A model generated the notes under the pieces. The model had not been told where the DNA came from, did no database searches, and worked only from the letters and a program-made list of their open reading frames with translations. A program made the position numbers and the translations under genes. Positions 19,659 through 31,399 of a DNA stretch of 46,214 nucleotides are shown piece after piece. Positions within the stretch are counted from its first letter, which is position 1, and each line of letters starts with the position of its first letter. Source of the DNA: Cytidiella melzeri (lineage: Eukaryota; Basidiomycota; Agaricomycetes; Polyporales; Irpicaceae). The stretch spans positions 1-46,214 of the forward strand of contig JABYQR010000343.1 in assembly GCA_022592445.1 (NCBI GenBank), in the 5' to 3' direction.

Positions 19659-21811
19659 TCAAATCAACAGGTATTTTACAGTCTCGAAAAACGCAGAGTG
19701 AGCAACTCGAACACCTCCCAAATAAAACCTCCTACGGTTTGAGGCGCGCCGATTGTCGGGATGTGGTGGGCTCTTGTCCCTCCGCCGCAACTGTAGCACC
19801 AGCAGGAGCACGTCTTCTGGCGCGCTTCTTGAGCGTGGCAAGCTCATTTGTTGGAGGCACCTGATCAAGCGACCCAGAACCAGCGGAAACGTCTGCAAGA
19901 TCTGTGGAGGACCGAGTCCAGGGGGAGCCGGCGGAATAGGAGGCAGGACAGGATTCAAGGCTGCTTCAGGACGAGGGAGGACAACAGGGGCTCCCGGACG
20001 CACAACTCCGCCGACAGCAGGAGGACCATCATGAGGGTCATACAATACGTCAGGTGAAGGAGCTCGAGAGGGCACAGGACAAAGGGAAGGCGGGGCGAGT
20101 GCAGGAGCTTGGGCGGACACAGAGCGAGGAGCAGATGGCACGAGTGAACGGGCTCGAGAGGCCGCCGAAGGAGGAGCAGCCGGGGCCAAGGATTGTAAAC
20201 GAGGGGGAGCAGGAACGAGAGTGTTTAACAACGGTGGAGCGGGAATGAGAGCGTTCAACGGCAGGCCAGGAACCCGAGGAGGAGGCGGAGCCTGAACCAG
20301 AGGGGATGGACTGCAAGATACAGGCTCGGCTCCGAACATGGCCTCAATTTCTTGATTGTGCGCGTCGAAGTCATTGTCTGGTGAAGCAGATTCCGTGGCT
20401 GATGTCGGTGTGTCTGTAGTACCAAAAACCTGACAGTCCATCCACGCAAGTAGCTCCTGAGTACCTTGGGGCTTCGAATGGAGGAGTTTGAGGTAACGGT
20501 TGAACAGAGCCTGGTAGTCGTAGGAAACCGCCTTTGCCATATTCCCCACAATGAAGCTATCGTCACCTGAAGCGAGGTAAATAATCTACAAAAAGATATC
20601 TCAATTGATGGATTGAAACAAAAGGTTGGGATACTCACAACAACGGCCGCGAATGCAATTAACCCAGGTGTAACTTTTGTTATACCCCATCGGTGTGCCT
20701 TTGCGAGCGTATTTGTTGCCCCTCTGATTGATCCCTTACCAAGAATACCGGACTTGATGACCTAGTGATGTGATGTGTAAGTATTGCAACCCAAGGATTG
20801 CACGGTGAAAATAACATACAAAGACAATCCTTTTGGTCCGAAACAGCCATGAGATGTCACCCGGATGCTCGTCAGGGAAGAGCAAAAGGCAGTAATGGTC
20901 GTTGCGGTGTTGAGGGCCCATAGCCTGCAGAGTGTTGCAGGTCTTCCGCGCTGCAGGTGTTCCCAGCTCATTGCTAGTCAGACCAAGGGAGCCAAAGATG
21001 TCGACAATGTTTCCTACAGCAGCGTGCACGAACTTGCACTTTTCAGCTGAAACCGTTTCGCAAAACTAAACAAAGATTAACCACTGTAAGTAAGAAGCAA
21101 CGATCACGTACTGTTCCAGGGAGCCACCCCGCTAACCCTAGGATGGGCTTGACATCTGAATTGGCTGCCAGAGCGTCCCGCATGTCAGCCAAGTGTGCCT
21201 TCTCCTGCGACTGCTTGTTCCTGTATCGTGCCTTCTCATCAACTTCTGGACGCATCATGCTCAGTGAATCGCAGGTAAGTTTTGCTACCCAGGGCCGATA
21301 GAGGAGAGCGTATTTCTTCGCGCACTCTTCAACCTTCTTCACCTGCAGAAGGTGAAGAACGGCTTCAGCATTGCCTTGGTCTACCTGTAGCTGAGATCGT
21401 CCCTTTCCGCATTGCTTGGTGAGCCGCAGAGTATCTGATAGCTCCTTCTTCTCCTGCTCAGTTTGTTTGAGTCGCTCGCTAAGCTCAGCGGACTCAAGCT
21501 GGGCTCGATTCAGCTCCTGTATGAGATGTCAGTGTATTTCAAAGTATCCAGGCTGCTATGTGACTGACCTGCATCACGTCGGCATTGGTGGGAGGCAGAA
21601 CACCTGAACGTGAAGCCTTACGCAGGTTTACAGAGCTGGAGCGCATGCTTGCAGAGCCGAGGTGACTGTTTCCACGAGAGTTGAGTTCCACCGAGCGCAA
21701 CTGTTGAACTGGCAGCTGGAGGCCGTTGTCGTAACGTTTGAGATCGGAATCATCCTCGTCATCATTGTTGCCGTTGTTGTTGACCATCAAGTAGCTCAAG
21801 GCCTGCGACAT
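19659..21811 (-). CDS. Five-exon gene, conserved Agaricomycete hypothetical (DUF6698-like)
   Basis: Exons 21811-21569, 21516-21112, 21065-20820, 20761-20639 and 20585-19659 join in phase to 647 residues without a stop. Every intron has GT-AG ends and is 46-58 bases long. The start is the first in-frame ATG (MSQALSYLMVNNNGNN). Residues 1-80 are acidic and Asn-rich. 82-150 form a Glu/Lys coiled coil (ELNRAQLESAELSERLKQ). 150-390 are the conserved core (WVAKLTCDSLSMMRPEVD, FVHAAVGNIVDIFGSLG, GILGKGSIRGATNTLAKAH, KVTPGLIAFAAVVIIYLASG, FNRYLKLLHSKPQG). From 415 on the chain is Pro/Ala/Ser-rich and probably disordered. The core order resembles the family catalogued as DUF6698, recalled and not searched. 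The function is unknown. It ends 780 bp from the Plavaka-like transposase gene, on the same strand. Confidence 0.7.
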
Positions 21812-21865
21812 GAGAGCGTGTGGAGAGGAAAGTCTGTGAGATGCGATACTGGCAGTAGATAGCAC

Positions 21866-22590
21866 GCATTACTGTTTTTATACCAACAAGGAAGCGTGAG
21901 GGAAGGAAGCTTACGTCAATTTTACGGTACTGGGTCGCGCACTGTGTTGACGTGAGATTTGCATGGGGAGAGTCATGCTGGAAGCGTGGATCATTGCGTG
22001 TTCAACAAAACAATTGACAGGAGACACGTACATCACCTCGTTACTGTAAGGCGCTGCTGGGAGTTGGCATTAGCAAGCCGCGTGTAGCCTAAGATTTTAG
22101 TGACAGTGCCGTGTTGTAGGGCTCTAGAAATGCCTCATGTACTGGCATGGGGAAGAGGGAAGGTGTTGTGTTGAGGAAAGTAGATGGAAAAGGGGATCAC
22201 GTGTGACCTGATAGGATTCGTCGCCGACAGCCAATGTGTTGTCGGTGTTCATGTGATGGGATGGTCAGGCCGGTGGTGAGAGCATCTGAGAAAATTCAAT
22301 GTCAGACGTCAGGATCCAATGTCTGTGAACATTTCAGCTCACCAAACCGGATCCGGGGCCCCTCCTTGGGAAACACGGCCTCGATTATGGCAACACCAGG
22401 GGGGGGGGTATAATTGGCGGAAGTAGACTTGTACGGCGTCCAAAGAGGTAGGGAGGAGCAAAGTGGTGTGTATGCGATAGCGAATGTGCATAAAAGGGAG
22501 CTGCAGTCTGGAAAACGCGTCAGATTGATTTTTAAGTACACAGGGACTGGTATTGGTAACGACAAACAATGCAGGAACTTACCAATGACA
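21866..22590. other. Intergenic between two minus-strand genes
   Basis: Promoter region of the DUF6698-like gene and 3' flank of the transposase gene. A possible 3' UTR intron (GTAAGT near 22580, TTCCAG near 22511, minus strand) follows the transposase stop codon. A run of 9-10 G at 22391-22400 is notable. No coding sequence is seen. Confidence 0.4.
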
Positions 22591-25500
22591 CTAGAGGAGC
22601 ATCTCCATATCCCGGTTCGGAAACAGGGGCATTGAGCGTAAGAATTGATCGGTGTCAAGACAGTCTATTAGTGTATATTCTCCGTTATGCTCGCAATCTG
22701 GAACGAGGACTGCACCCCTGATGATAGACCGCGCCGGAACAACCATCGAGTCCTGACGGGACTTCTCCCAAAGTCGGCACAGGCCAAGCTCTGCGTCTCC
22801 CCTCTGTACAATGGTTGAGATCATGGGCTGAACGAGGGCTAGTGCAAACTTCTGCTCTCCAGTGAAATAGACAAGGATTCGAACAAGCCTGCAGTACATC
22901 ACCTTGGTATCTGACATATGTACCAGAGCACAGTCAAATCGCTCCACCTCATAGTCTTGGTGCGTCTTGCAATAGAGGTGATCCATAGCTGTTTTCCAGG
23001 AGACCTTGTGCTCGTAGTCTACCAGCATATGTGAGCAGTTGATGATCTGGGCGAGTTTGGAATTCAGCTTCGGGTCTGATGCCAATGGGTAATGATGGTA
23101 CTTACCATATCTGAGCCACGGATGATAGGGAGTGGTGGCCTTGGAAGGGGTACACCGCCCGCCGCGGTGGTCCGAGACATAAGGTCCCTCAAACAATCAG
23201 CCAGCTTCCAACGAAGATTGATGAAGGCGTCGTCAGCAGTTGACTGACCAGCGAAGTCCCTGAATATGGTTTTCCGGCGTGATCCAACGTAGACGTGCCC
23301 AAATATCCATGCATCCCTGGGCCTGTTTAGTCCATCACTCTCCTCATCCGTGGGCTGACCCGGTTGGACATCCTTTGACGCATCATCCATGGCGTTGATG
23401 CATGCACGCGTGAAACAACACACGTGAGCTCGATCCTCAATCTTGCCTAACTGATCAGAGTTCACGTATCAGATGAGACTCTCGTTGCTGATTTGAGTTA
23501 TGTACAATCTCGTACCTGTGGTTCTACGTTCTTGAAGTTTGTTTGCATCCAATAGGCATTTCGCATGGGCCCATTCAGATTTTCGTTCACCTTTGTGTCC
23601 ATGTTAGCGATTACCCCCTTCATGCGAATGTCTCGAGCAGCGTGGACGTGGACGTGAAGCTTGATGATTCTGTTCCAGTCCTTGATGTCCGTCAAGTCAT
23701 TGCCTTCGTTGAGATCAATGTATTCCTATTGAGAAGTACTTGTTCTCAGCGCACTGTCTGTCTTTTGTAATGATGCCCGATAATTGACTCACTGCTAGTC
23801 GGTCATGAAATGTGTTTAGTGTTCTGTTGTAGGCAGGAATAGTTTCTTCGGTGTGAACCTCAAACAATAGGTACATGTTGAGCTCGTGCCATTTCCTGAA
23901 GACTTTGAGTAACGCAAAACCCTTCGGGGATTTTGCTTCGCTCATAACGTTGTGCGCGGCATGAATAAGGATCTGAAATGTAGAATCATAATTTCTCATC
24001 TGAAACACGTCCACTTACTCTTGCTACATCCGCCCACTTTCCGCCATCGCTGAAATCAAGCGTGAGGATCCCGTGCTTGAAATGTGCCAGATCAGACCAG
24101 CGTGCCATGTTCATATATCTAGTGAGGTATCGTCTCATTCAGTGCGCATCAAACAGACGTTAACGTTACAGTATGGGACATACGTTTCATCAAACTCAAC
24201 TTGTGCCCGTCGGCCGAGGTGTTTCAGTTCGGTCTTGATCTCAGGAAGAATGTGCTTCTGAAACATCCCTTTAATGTCAACATGAAGACGGTCATATGAA
24301 AGAGCCTGATGAACGTCAGTATTTGCTACGGCCCACAGTGCGTTCTGTGCAGAAGTGTCAGCATCAGACGCCAGGCTGCTGCGAGTAATGAGAGCTTACC
24401 TCAACATTGCGCAGGCCGCGGCTCTTGAGCTCGTATTCTTTCTCTGCGCTTGGTGCTGTCAACCTGACGAGGACCTCGTTCTCCACCGCACTCCTGTATT
24501 GGTACCTCGTTCGCAAGTCTGACAATGTTCCTTTCGGAACGAGGCAGACCGGACAAGGAGCCAGTCCGTTGAGCCCTCTGATGAGCGCGAAATGGCATCT
24601 GGTGAGAAGAATACAAATCAATTCATGTAATTTGCAGAGTGTACACAATACGTCACTGTTCCTCGTAATCGGCTGAGAGAATGTGAATGTACGGAAACAG
24701 GACACAGAAGACATCATCACCGCAGAGGACCGTCTGACCAAGCTTTGAGATGTGTGCGACATCTTCGAGGAAGACCTCGAACACCTTGTGGTAGACTGCA
24801 TTCTTCCAGTTGACGAACCCGGGCTTCTTCTGCTCTCCGACCATGCCCTGAACCTGAAATCATTGATGAATACTCTTCTACTCACGTTCTGAGTAGTTCA
24901 AGACTCACAATGGGCAAGAATCCCACGACGCGTCCTCCACCAAACGATCTGCCGTTTTGAATCCACATTGGGAGGTTTCCGACACGAGCAACAATATAAT
25001 GGCCCTTTTGGGTCCCAGACGTTGAGAGCACGCTGGTGTCTGCCCACAAGATGATGGCGAGGGGCTTACCATTGCTGCGAACGCGCGAGATGTCTGACTA
25101 TTGACCGCAACATCTAAATGAGTGCTGTTTCAATTGGTACCAGATCGCGTACTCACCTGGACTTCTGCAACCTTCCTGGCAGTCCAGGGCTTGTCATAGA
25201 AACAAACCCACTTCGTGCCGTCAAACTTGGAGAGCCGTTGCGCATCCCACTCCATGTAAGGCGCGAGCAAGGGATCCTGAACTTGAGAAAGAACCCACTC
25301 CCAAAGTGGCCTTGAGTAGAAGTCGAACACCTTGTCCTCTCCCTTATATGGTTGGCTGATCGACGTCGAAGTGAAAGAGGAATGATACAAAGTGGCACTC
25401 TCCCAGACACAATTCACGTCGTCAGCAGACTCGAGAGTGAGGTTGGTCGGTTTACTGACGATGTCCTTGACGAGCTTAAAGAGGGAGTTGATGAGTTGCT

Positions 25501-26587
25501 TGTTGAGAGATGCCTTTTGCGTGAACTCAGCGAGTTCAAAGTCCAGACGGGTTTTGAACGGCTTCCAGGGGTTGGACTTTGAAACGACAATGTCAGGCGT
25601 GCGCTTTTCCTGCCTGAAGTCACGAAATGCAAAGATACGGGGTGGGAGACCGGCAGCTTGGTGGTATTCAACCCTGATGTTGTTGGCCATTGGAACGGCC
25701 TGTGCATTGTTTTTTGTCGTTGGAACGGCCTGTGAATTGTTGATTGCCACGGGGTTAGTCACAGGGTGTCCTATGCGTTTCCAAAGTATGTAATGAGTAT
25801 GTGCAACACGTCAGCGTGGGTAAAGTGCGGTGTACATGAGGTGTTCTGCTTACCTTCCTCAGGCATGAAGTTCTGATTATCAATCAGATCTCCTGCTTCG
25901 TCCATGAGTAGTGGAGGTGCTGCTTGTTGCGCGTCGTCCTCCTCAGCTTCACTGAGCTCGTTGTCTGGCTCGCCTCCTGCTGAAGCAGCCTGACCATGTT
26001 CTTGAGGCTCGCTTGCAGAGGGAGGGGCAACAGCATCAACATCCAGCCCGGTGGCATTAGCTATCTCTGCTTGCAATTCATGTTCGACCGTACTGGTCAT
26101 GTGGGCAGGGTGTGGCGTTCCTGTCAAAGGCCCTGGACCGGAAGTTAGATGGCGGTGATAACCTCTGTGACAAAAATCACCGAAAATTTCCTCGTCGACA
26201 ACGACAGGACTCCCAACGTCCGGGGAGCTCAAGCAGCTCGAGCTGGGGTCACCTTGCCTGATAAGCCGTCCTGAAACAACAAATCAGTTAGTATGATGTA
26301 GTGCGACTGACTGTGGCAATCGTACCTCGCTTGGGAGTGCGTAGTACCTCATAGTTTGCTGTGCACTTGCGGCTCGTATGCGGCTCCTCCGCATTGAGTT
26401 CTAGGGCACGTTTGCGGGCTGCAATGACTTCCCCATACTCTCGCTGCTCGTCGCATTTTCTAAAGTGAGATGCAAAGCCCCTGACCGCAAAGGATGCGCC
26501 ACAGTTGGGGCAAACTTTCCTAACGTCTGTTGTGTATCGGCCATCTATGGCCTTTCCCTTTCCCTTCGACTGTGATGCAGAGGACAT
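22591..26587 (-). CDS. Plavaka-like DNA transposase, 12 exons, apparently intact
   Basis: Exons 26587-26326, 26270-25854, 25770-25157, 25097-24909, 24853-24657, 24598-24400, 24344-24184, 24118-24019, 23972-23793, 23725-23516, 23450-23106 and 23046-22591 sum to 3330 bases, all phases agreeing (1109 residues). The N-terminus has a zinc-finger-like VCPNCGASF/HFRKC motif (residues 25-45) and an acidic linker. Residues 230-430 carry RVEYHQAAGLPPRIF and MEWDAQRLSKFDGTKW. The core has AIILWADTSVLSTSGTQKGH, LPIVQG, LCGDDVF, APCPVCLVP and FEVHTEETIPAYNRT, then NENLNGPMRNAYWMQTNFKN. The C-terminus has FGHVYVGS and VPARSIIRGAVLVPD. This order matches basidiomycete Plavaka transposases (CACTA-like, related to Kyakuja-Dileera-Zisupton), as recalled. 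A second ATG at 26620 is possible. No terminal inverted repeats were found. Confidence 0.8.
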
Positions 26588-26639
26588 GTGAGATGAAGTA
26601 AAAAATCTGAGAAATATCATTGCTCCTCAATGTATGGAT

Positions 26640-27150
26640 GACAATGTGTGACGGAACTTACGTGGCGAAAAATGTACAATATAAGTGGAGTACAAGAAAA
26701 AATACAATGAGTAGAGAGTGAAGAGGGTGGTGGTGGTAGCGGTAAGAGAGAAACAACAGTCACGTAATCGTGTTGAACATGCAACATGGCGTTTGATCCT
26801 CACAATGTCCTCTAGAGGGACGCAAACTCATATCATTACCATATCAAGGCAGCAATGTTCTACAGAGACGCTCCTGATGCCAGCCAGGCACCTCGAGATA
26901 TCTGATCTCGCATCTAGATGCAGTACAAGTTTCCTCGATGTCATCCAGACAATATCCAGCTGGCGTCAAGATTGCCGCCGGAGGCTCACGTGAGGCAGGC
27001 GCAGCGAGAGGCTGATTTGAGTTTTCTGACATAACCAATGTCTGCTAAGCAATGTCCCCACCCTTTTAAGACCAACCAACCACTCCCTGTTCTCACCCAC
27101 CTCTCTATCCTCTCCGCCACCTGGCTCTCAGCTTGTATCGACTAAATGTT
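26640..27150. other. Intergenic between transposase and plus-strand gene
   Basis: Divergent promoter region. 26810-26950 contains CCTCTAGAGG, CTCGAGATATCTGATC and GCATCTAGATGCA palindromes like those at 17990-18260. No gene is seen. Confidence 0.35.
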
Positions 27151-27155
27151 GTGCA

Positions 27156-28746
27156 ATGTTAAGCGCAAAGAAAACCGCAGTAGAGTCGGACTCATTGTTG
27201 TCAGACGAGCTTGATATATGTGTGGTGGTTTCCGACGATTCAGAGGACGACTATCCGAAGATCTTGCACCTTGACATGCCAGAGGACGGCACAACACTTC
27301 CGCCAGGTATGCTACTGCTTTAAATCCATGCAGAGAGCTCATGTATGATCAGTGTCTCCTCTTTGTTCCCAGGCCCGTCCTCATCAAGTTCCACCCGCCA
27401 CGCCCCAGTCCGCACGGCTGCATCCAGGTCATCGCACAACAGACTCGCTGCCTGCACGGTCAACAACTCCTGCTATCAGCCTCTCCAGTCCTTAGTCTAG
27501 GCAGGGCATTTTGTGGGTTTTGGTTGGTGCAAAAACAGTGCAGCTGCGCTCTGTGGGCGTGCAGACCAACTCCAGGTATATGTTGCTTTCACCGTTGGGC
27601 TCTCTACCCGATTCCATGAGCCGACTGACTGTTGAGTTGTCAGTGCTGAGCTACAAGGACACTGGCAGTCCCAGCCGTTGGTTGCGTCCACAACGCAATA
27701 TTACTCAAGGTTCTGTATCATCTGAGGCCTCAGGGCTGTTGTCATTGCAGCAACAGGTAAGCGAACATTTTTTTCACTGCAACGGAGCCCTCCTGCTGAT
27801 GTTACGTGTACGTCTCATTGTTGCCCTGCAGGAAACACGGTCAGCACGCTCTACTGAGGTCACACTACCGCAGCAAGGAAGTTTTAGTAGCCGAAGTGCG
27901 CGGACAGTTGCCAGCGCCGGGCGCTCATCAGCGAGCAACAATCAAGAAGATGTCAAGACGTTGCGAGAGTTTGCCAAGAGCGCCCAAAATGGAGTGTATA
28001 TAAACCCCTTCACTGAGTCTCCTTGTTGCCCATCCTCCTTTCTCTTCCCCCCACTTCACCTCCGCTCTTCTCTCCCCATCCCCTCATCTGCCCCTCCCTC
28101 CTCTAATGTGAACCCACTCACTGTCAGCACATCCAGCAATGAAGTCAAAGGTGTGTTTGCTCCCAAAGGCATGTCATTCAAGCTGACACCAGCTGTTTCA
28201 GGGGCTCGCTGGCGGTCGCTTCTTCTGCCGTCGCCCGATGTTCTGCTGGCGTTGTCGTCGGACGGTGGATATCAGTACTTTGTGGTCGCATGGGGCTGGC
28301 AGCCAGGAGTATACGAGACATGGTGTGTACAACGTCATTGAGTGCTTACATGTGCTCAATACTTGCTAGGGAGAAAACACGTGAGCATTGCTCCTCGTGT
28401 CCATTAGCCGTTTATCAAGGCTTCATGGACCCTTACGTCGCTTGTGTGATGTGGGAGGAGGTTGTCTCTGAGGGTAGTAATTTCTGTGTTGAGCGCGGAT
28501 GCCCCTATCCAGATTGGACTGTGGCGGAGGACATTGCGCCCATTTGCGTGCAAGATTACCAGTATCTAATGAGTGATGTTCGCCCATCTCGCAGGTATAC
28601 TGTTGTTTTCCGCAGCCTGTTTCCGGGGGTTTATACGCTATGGTATGTTGGTGTTCCTGAACTGATCATTGATGTGTCTTATGTGGCTGTAGGTTGTTTG
28701 CTGGCCCTAGTGTTGTAGGTATTGCAGGTGCTCTATGGAGGGGATA
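27156..28746 (+). pseudogene. Gene with repeated viroplasmin-like (RNase H1 N-terminal-like) motifs
   Basis: Starts ATG 27156 (MLSAKKTAVESDSLLSDELD). Exon 1 ends at 27306 and exon 2 begins at 27373 (GPSSSSSTRHAPVRTAASRS). The C-terminal half has two clear motifs: YQYFVVAWGWQPGVYETW (to about 28322) and RRYTVVFRSLFPGVYTLW (to about 28643). A third, weaker one is near 27510. After each clear motif an intron fits (28323-28368, GTGTGT to GCTAG; 28644-28692, GTATGT to TGTAG), restoring the frame to a final TGA at about 28744. 'YxVxxGxxPGVYxTW' is the hallmark of the caulimovirus viroplasmin / RNase H1 N-terminal fold, common in tandem in mushroom proteins. In-frame TAG near 27500 and phase changes in the middle mean either further introns or decay. 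Confidence 0.45.
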
Positions 28747-28749
28747 AGC

Positions 28750-29263
28750 TACATATGAGTTGGCGATGAAAGTGTGGCTTACTGGTGAACACAATGGGAT
28801 AGTCCAGTGGCTGACGTTGGTGACCCCCCCTGATCCACGTGCTCTGTTGTTCTGATTTTCTGTTGCTGATTTGTTTGTTGTTCTCAATGCTATCATGTTG
28901 TAGTTATTTTTCTGTGAAATCAGAAATGCTGTGCGCTGTTGTATGTCAGTTTGAGAGGCTAACCCTAACCTGACAACCTCTACATAAGGTAATAGTACTA
29001 CTTAAAAAGGCAATACTGTATGTCAGAGTACCGCAACTGGACTGCAATAATGCATATCCCTATGAACTGAGCTAACGACACTAGGTCTTCTGCTGACATT
29101 TTATGCTATGTGTGTAGATGGAGTGCTGGTGTAGTAGTGTATTGTAGCGTAGCCCAACAGGGAGTCACAGCATAGCGGCCACCGTTGTGTCAGTTTTCCG
29201 TTTGATATGCTTCAGCCTAAGTGATCTACGACCGACGAAGGCGAGCGATGACAACAGTGCCAG
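28750..29263. other. No gene seen
   Basis: AT-rich intergenic DNA. It contains one CTAACCCTAACCTGAC stretch at about 28960, which resembles two telomere-type repeats but is not an array. Confidence 0.4.
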
Positions 29264-29694
29264 TGTCACAGATTTTCAATGTTTCTACAAGACTTGCCTT
29301 ACCAGGCAACGGTATTATTGGGAATATTTAAGCGCTTGTCAAGCGCTTATCCAGCGCTTATCCGGCGTCTATTTAGGTGCTTATCCAGCACTTATCTGGC
29401 GCTTATTCCGGCGCTTATTCTCAGTGCCTATCAATTGATGCGCTGATGCGCCTCCTGTCTCTGATGCGCTGATGCGCTCCTTTCCTTATCTGTGTATCAC
29501 ATGATAGAACTCTCTGGAACATTGTGGAACATGCTGGAACTATGATGTCATAGTATAGAACATTCCATTGGATGATGTCATAGTTCTTAGAACCTTCTGG
29601 AAAAGTCTAGCCTTGTCTTAGAACAAGCTAGAACAAGTCTAGCCTTGGAGCTGGGTCATGGGGTCAGGTCATGGGGACAATTGCTATTGGTTGA
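29264..29694 (+). mobile_element. Truncated LTR of family C
   Basis: Starts TGTCACAG (29264) and matches the reverse complement of 12686-13062 throughout, e.g. TTGATGCGCTGATGCGCCTC, AACATTCCATTGGATGATG and GGGTCATGGGGTCAGGTCAT. It stops abruptly at 29694 where repeat R2 begins, so the TATA box and the 3' end are missing. An internal array of the 10-11-base word AGCGCTTATCC is expanded here (about 29328-29425, seven or more units) compared with about three at 12965-13000. Confidence 0.8.
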
Positions 29695-30090
29695 TTTACG
29701 ATTCCTGAAGAATGAAGAAGAATCGTTCCAGTTCGCGCCAGCGCATTGATGCTTTTTCAGATGTGACCTTTTTGTCCCCCAAACTGTGGGAATTTGATGG
29801 GGTAATACATGCGGTAATAAATTTTGTAACAGTGTGGTGTAATGATTTGATGGTGTTTCATTTGCTTTGTTATTCACTCTACAAATGCATGTGATGAGCT
29901 GAATCTCCCATCAAAAATCTGTTTTTGTTTTTTGTATTGAACACATGTACATGAATAGACACAAATTTTACATCATCAGATAGTCCTGCCCTTCAGCAAC
30001 ACACAGACATAAAAATCTTCTTGGTTGAACCCATTGTTGGGGATATACAGTCAATGTACTGATAAAAGTTGCTCAGACTCCGTTTGGAAC
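29695..30090 (+). repeat. Dispersed repeat R2, copy 2
   Basis: Begins TTACGATTCCTGAAGAATG and is collinear with 13886-14240. Its first base coincides with the break in the family C LTR, so R2 either inserted into the LTR or was joined to it by deletion. The remaining LTR sequence does not reappear within the next kilobase. Confidence 0.5.
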
Positions 30091-30455
30091 CCCGCTGATC
30101 TTTTTCTTGCAGGTTATCACATGATTTTTGGCTATCTGGTTTGTACCTATCACATAGTTTTCAAGCGGCTGCCGCCGCATCGGGCCGATTTCCCCTCTCT
30201 CTGATAGCAAACCTTATAATAGTCAGTAGGTAACGCTCTACCCCACAGATAAACCTGATTTAGAGAATTTGGACCTTCCAAATGTACCAACCCTGTGAAA
30301 TGTGCATTTGTCAACCACTCTGCAATTTCAAGTACACTTGGTCGGCTTGCAGGCTATCTTCTTGTGTTGCATGCATGTTGAAGTCCCGTGTATTGACAAT
30401 TTAATGTATGACATCGGTAAATGATAGAGAACTACGCTACAACAAACCATATGTG
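30091..30455. other. No gene seen
   Basis: AT-rich, with no recognisable coding or repeat apart from the diverged R2 tail. Confidence 0.35.
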
Positions 30456-30458
30456 TAG

Positions 30459-31222
30459 TCACTTGTGAAATGGGTTTGCATAGAACGTCTCGCACTCTTC
30501 GAGTACGTTATCAGGTGTCCATTGACGAGGTGCGGTGCCAGAGCCAAACTGAGGGAAGAGCTGAATGCTACACCTGATCTTGTTCACTGGAATGACTTCA
30601 GCAACTCGATAGTTGGTGTCTGCGTCCCGGATGTAACATCGCTTCAGCTTGTACAGGTGATGTTGTGAACTTGGCATAACCGTGAACTTGGAGAACCATT
30701 GAACGTACGCAAGATGAGTGGCAACCTTAGTATGGAGTTTGCCAAATAGTCGCTCGCAATGGTGATCCTTCAGTGAGAAGACAACGCGGACCTGCGCGAC
30801 ACGTAGATCTAGAGAGGCACATTCGGGTGAGCAAAAACCAAGTTACAGGTATAAAGCTACGCACCGGAAATGTTGCTGCTGAGCCCACCGCCTACATCAA
30901 CCAACACCGTATTAAACCGCCCTGCTGTTGTTTGCCCACGAGAATCCACTCGAGTCGGTCGTATGTGCACTGCATCCAGAAGGTTTGGCATGTTGCTGTA
31001 TTCATGATGAGTGGGATTCGAGATGCAAATCCTATGAAAGACACGCATGCTGGTCATGGAAAGATGGATTTGCATTCCAGCCATCGCAATTTGCTGTCTC
31101 GATGACTGTGGATTGGTGATTTTGGCAACAAACCTAACTAGTGCATTGATGATGTCGTCGGCACCGTATTTGATTGCTAGGTTGTCGAAAGAGACAGCAG
31201 GCATGGATGGATGTTTCGTCAT
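30459..31222 (-). pseudogene. C-terminal fragment of a Plavaka/KDZ-type transposase-like protein
   Basis: Two in-phase exons on the minus strand, 31222-30865 and 30808-30459, joined by an intron with GTGCGT donor and CTCTAG acceptor. They encode KHPSMPAVSFDNLAIKYGAD, RFNTVLVDVGGGLSSNISD, then LRVAQVRVVFSL, THLAYVQWFSKF, VAEVIPVNKIRCSIQLFPQF and VLEECETFYANPF before the stop. 'RVxQVRVxF...HLAYVEWF...VPVxxIxRSxHLFPxFG...CxTFYxNxF' is a C-terminal signature of a group of mushroom transposase-like proteins, as recalled. The upstream 2 kb lacks the rest of the protein; instead an MFS fragment follows, so the copy is truncated. Confidence 0.5.
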
Positions 31223-31399
31223 AACAATATGTGTGCGTAGGCACGGGTACGTCCAATGGTTCCAAGAGGCGATGTCAAATGTATTGGTCGTGTCTCCAAA
31301 GCTTCTCTCGTCTTTCGAGCCAGAGAGTCATCTGCGGGAACTCGTCTTTGTGGTTTGTTGAATGGTATGCGTCCTTTGCTGTCGCAGAATAATGCGACT

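Noticed and set aside
23076..23105. 30-bp intron in the Plavaka-like gene (GTAAGT to CATCAG)
   Set aside because: It leads to an immediate stop; a 59-bp intron with the same donor and the CGCCCAG acceptor keeps the frame and the conserved sequence.
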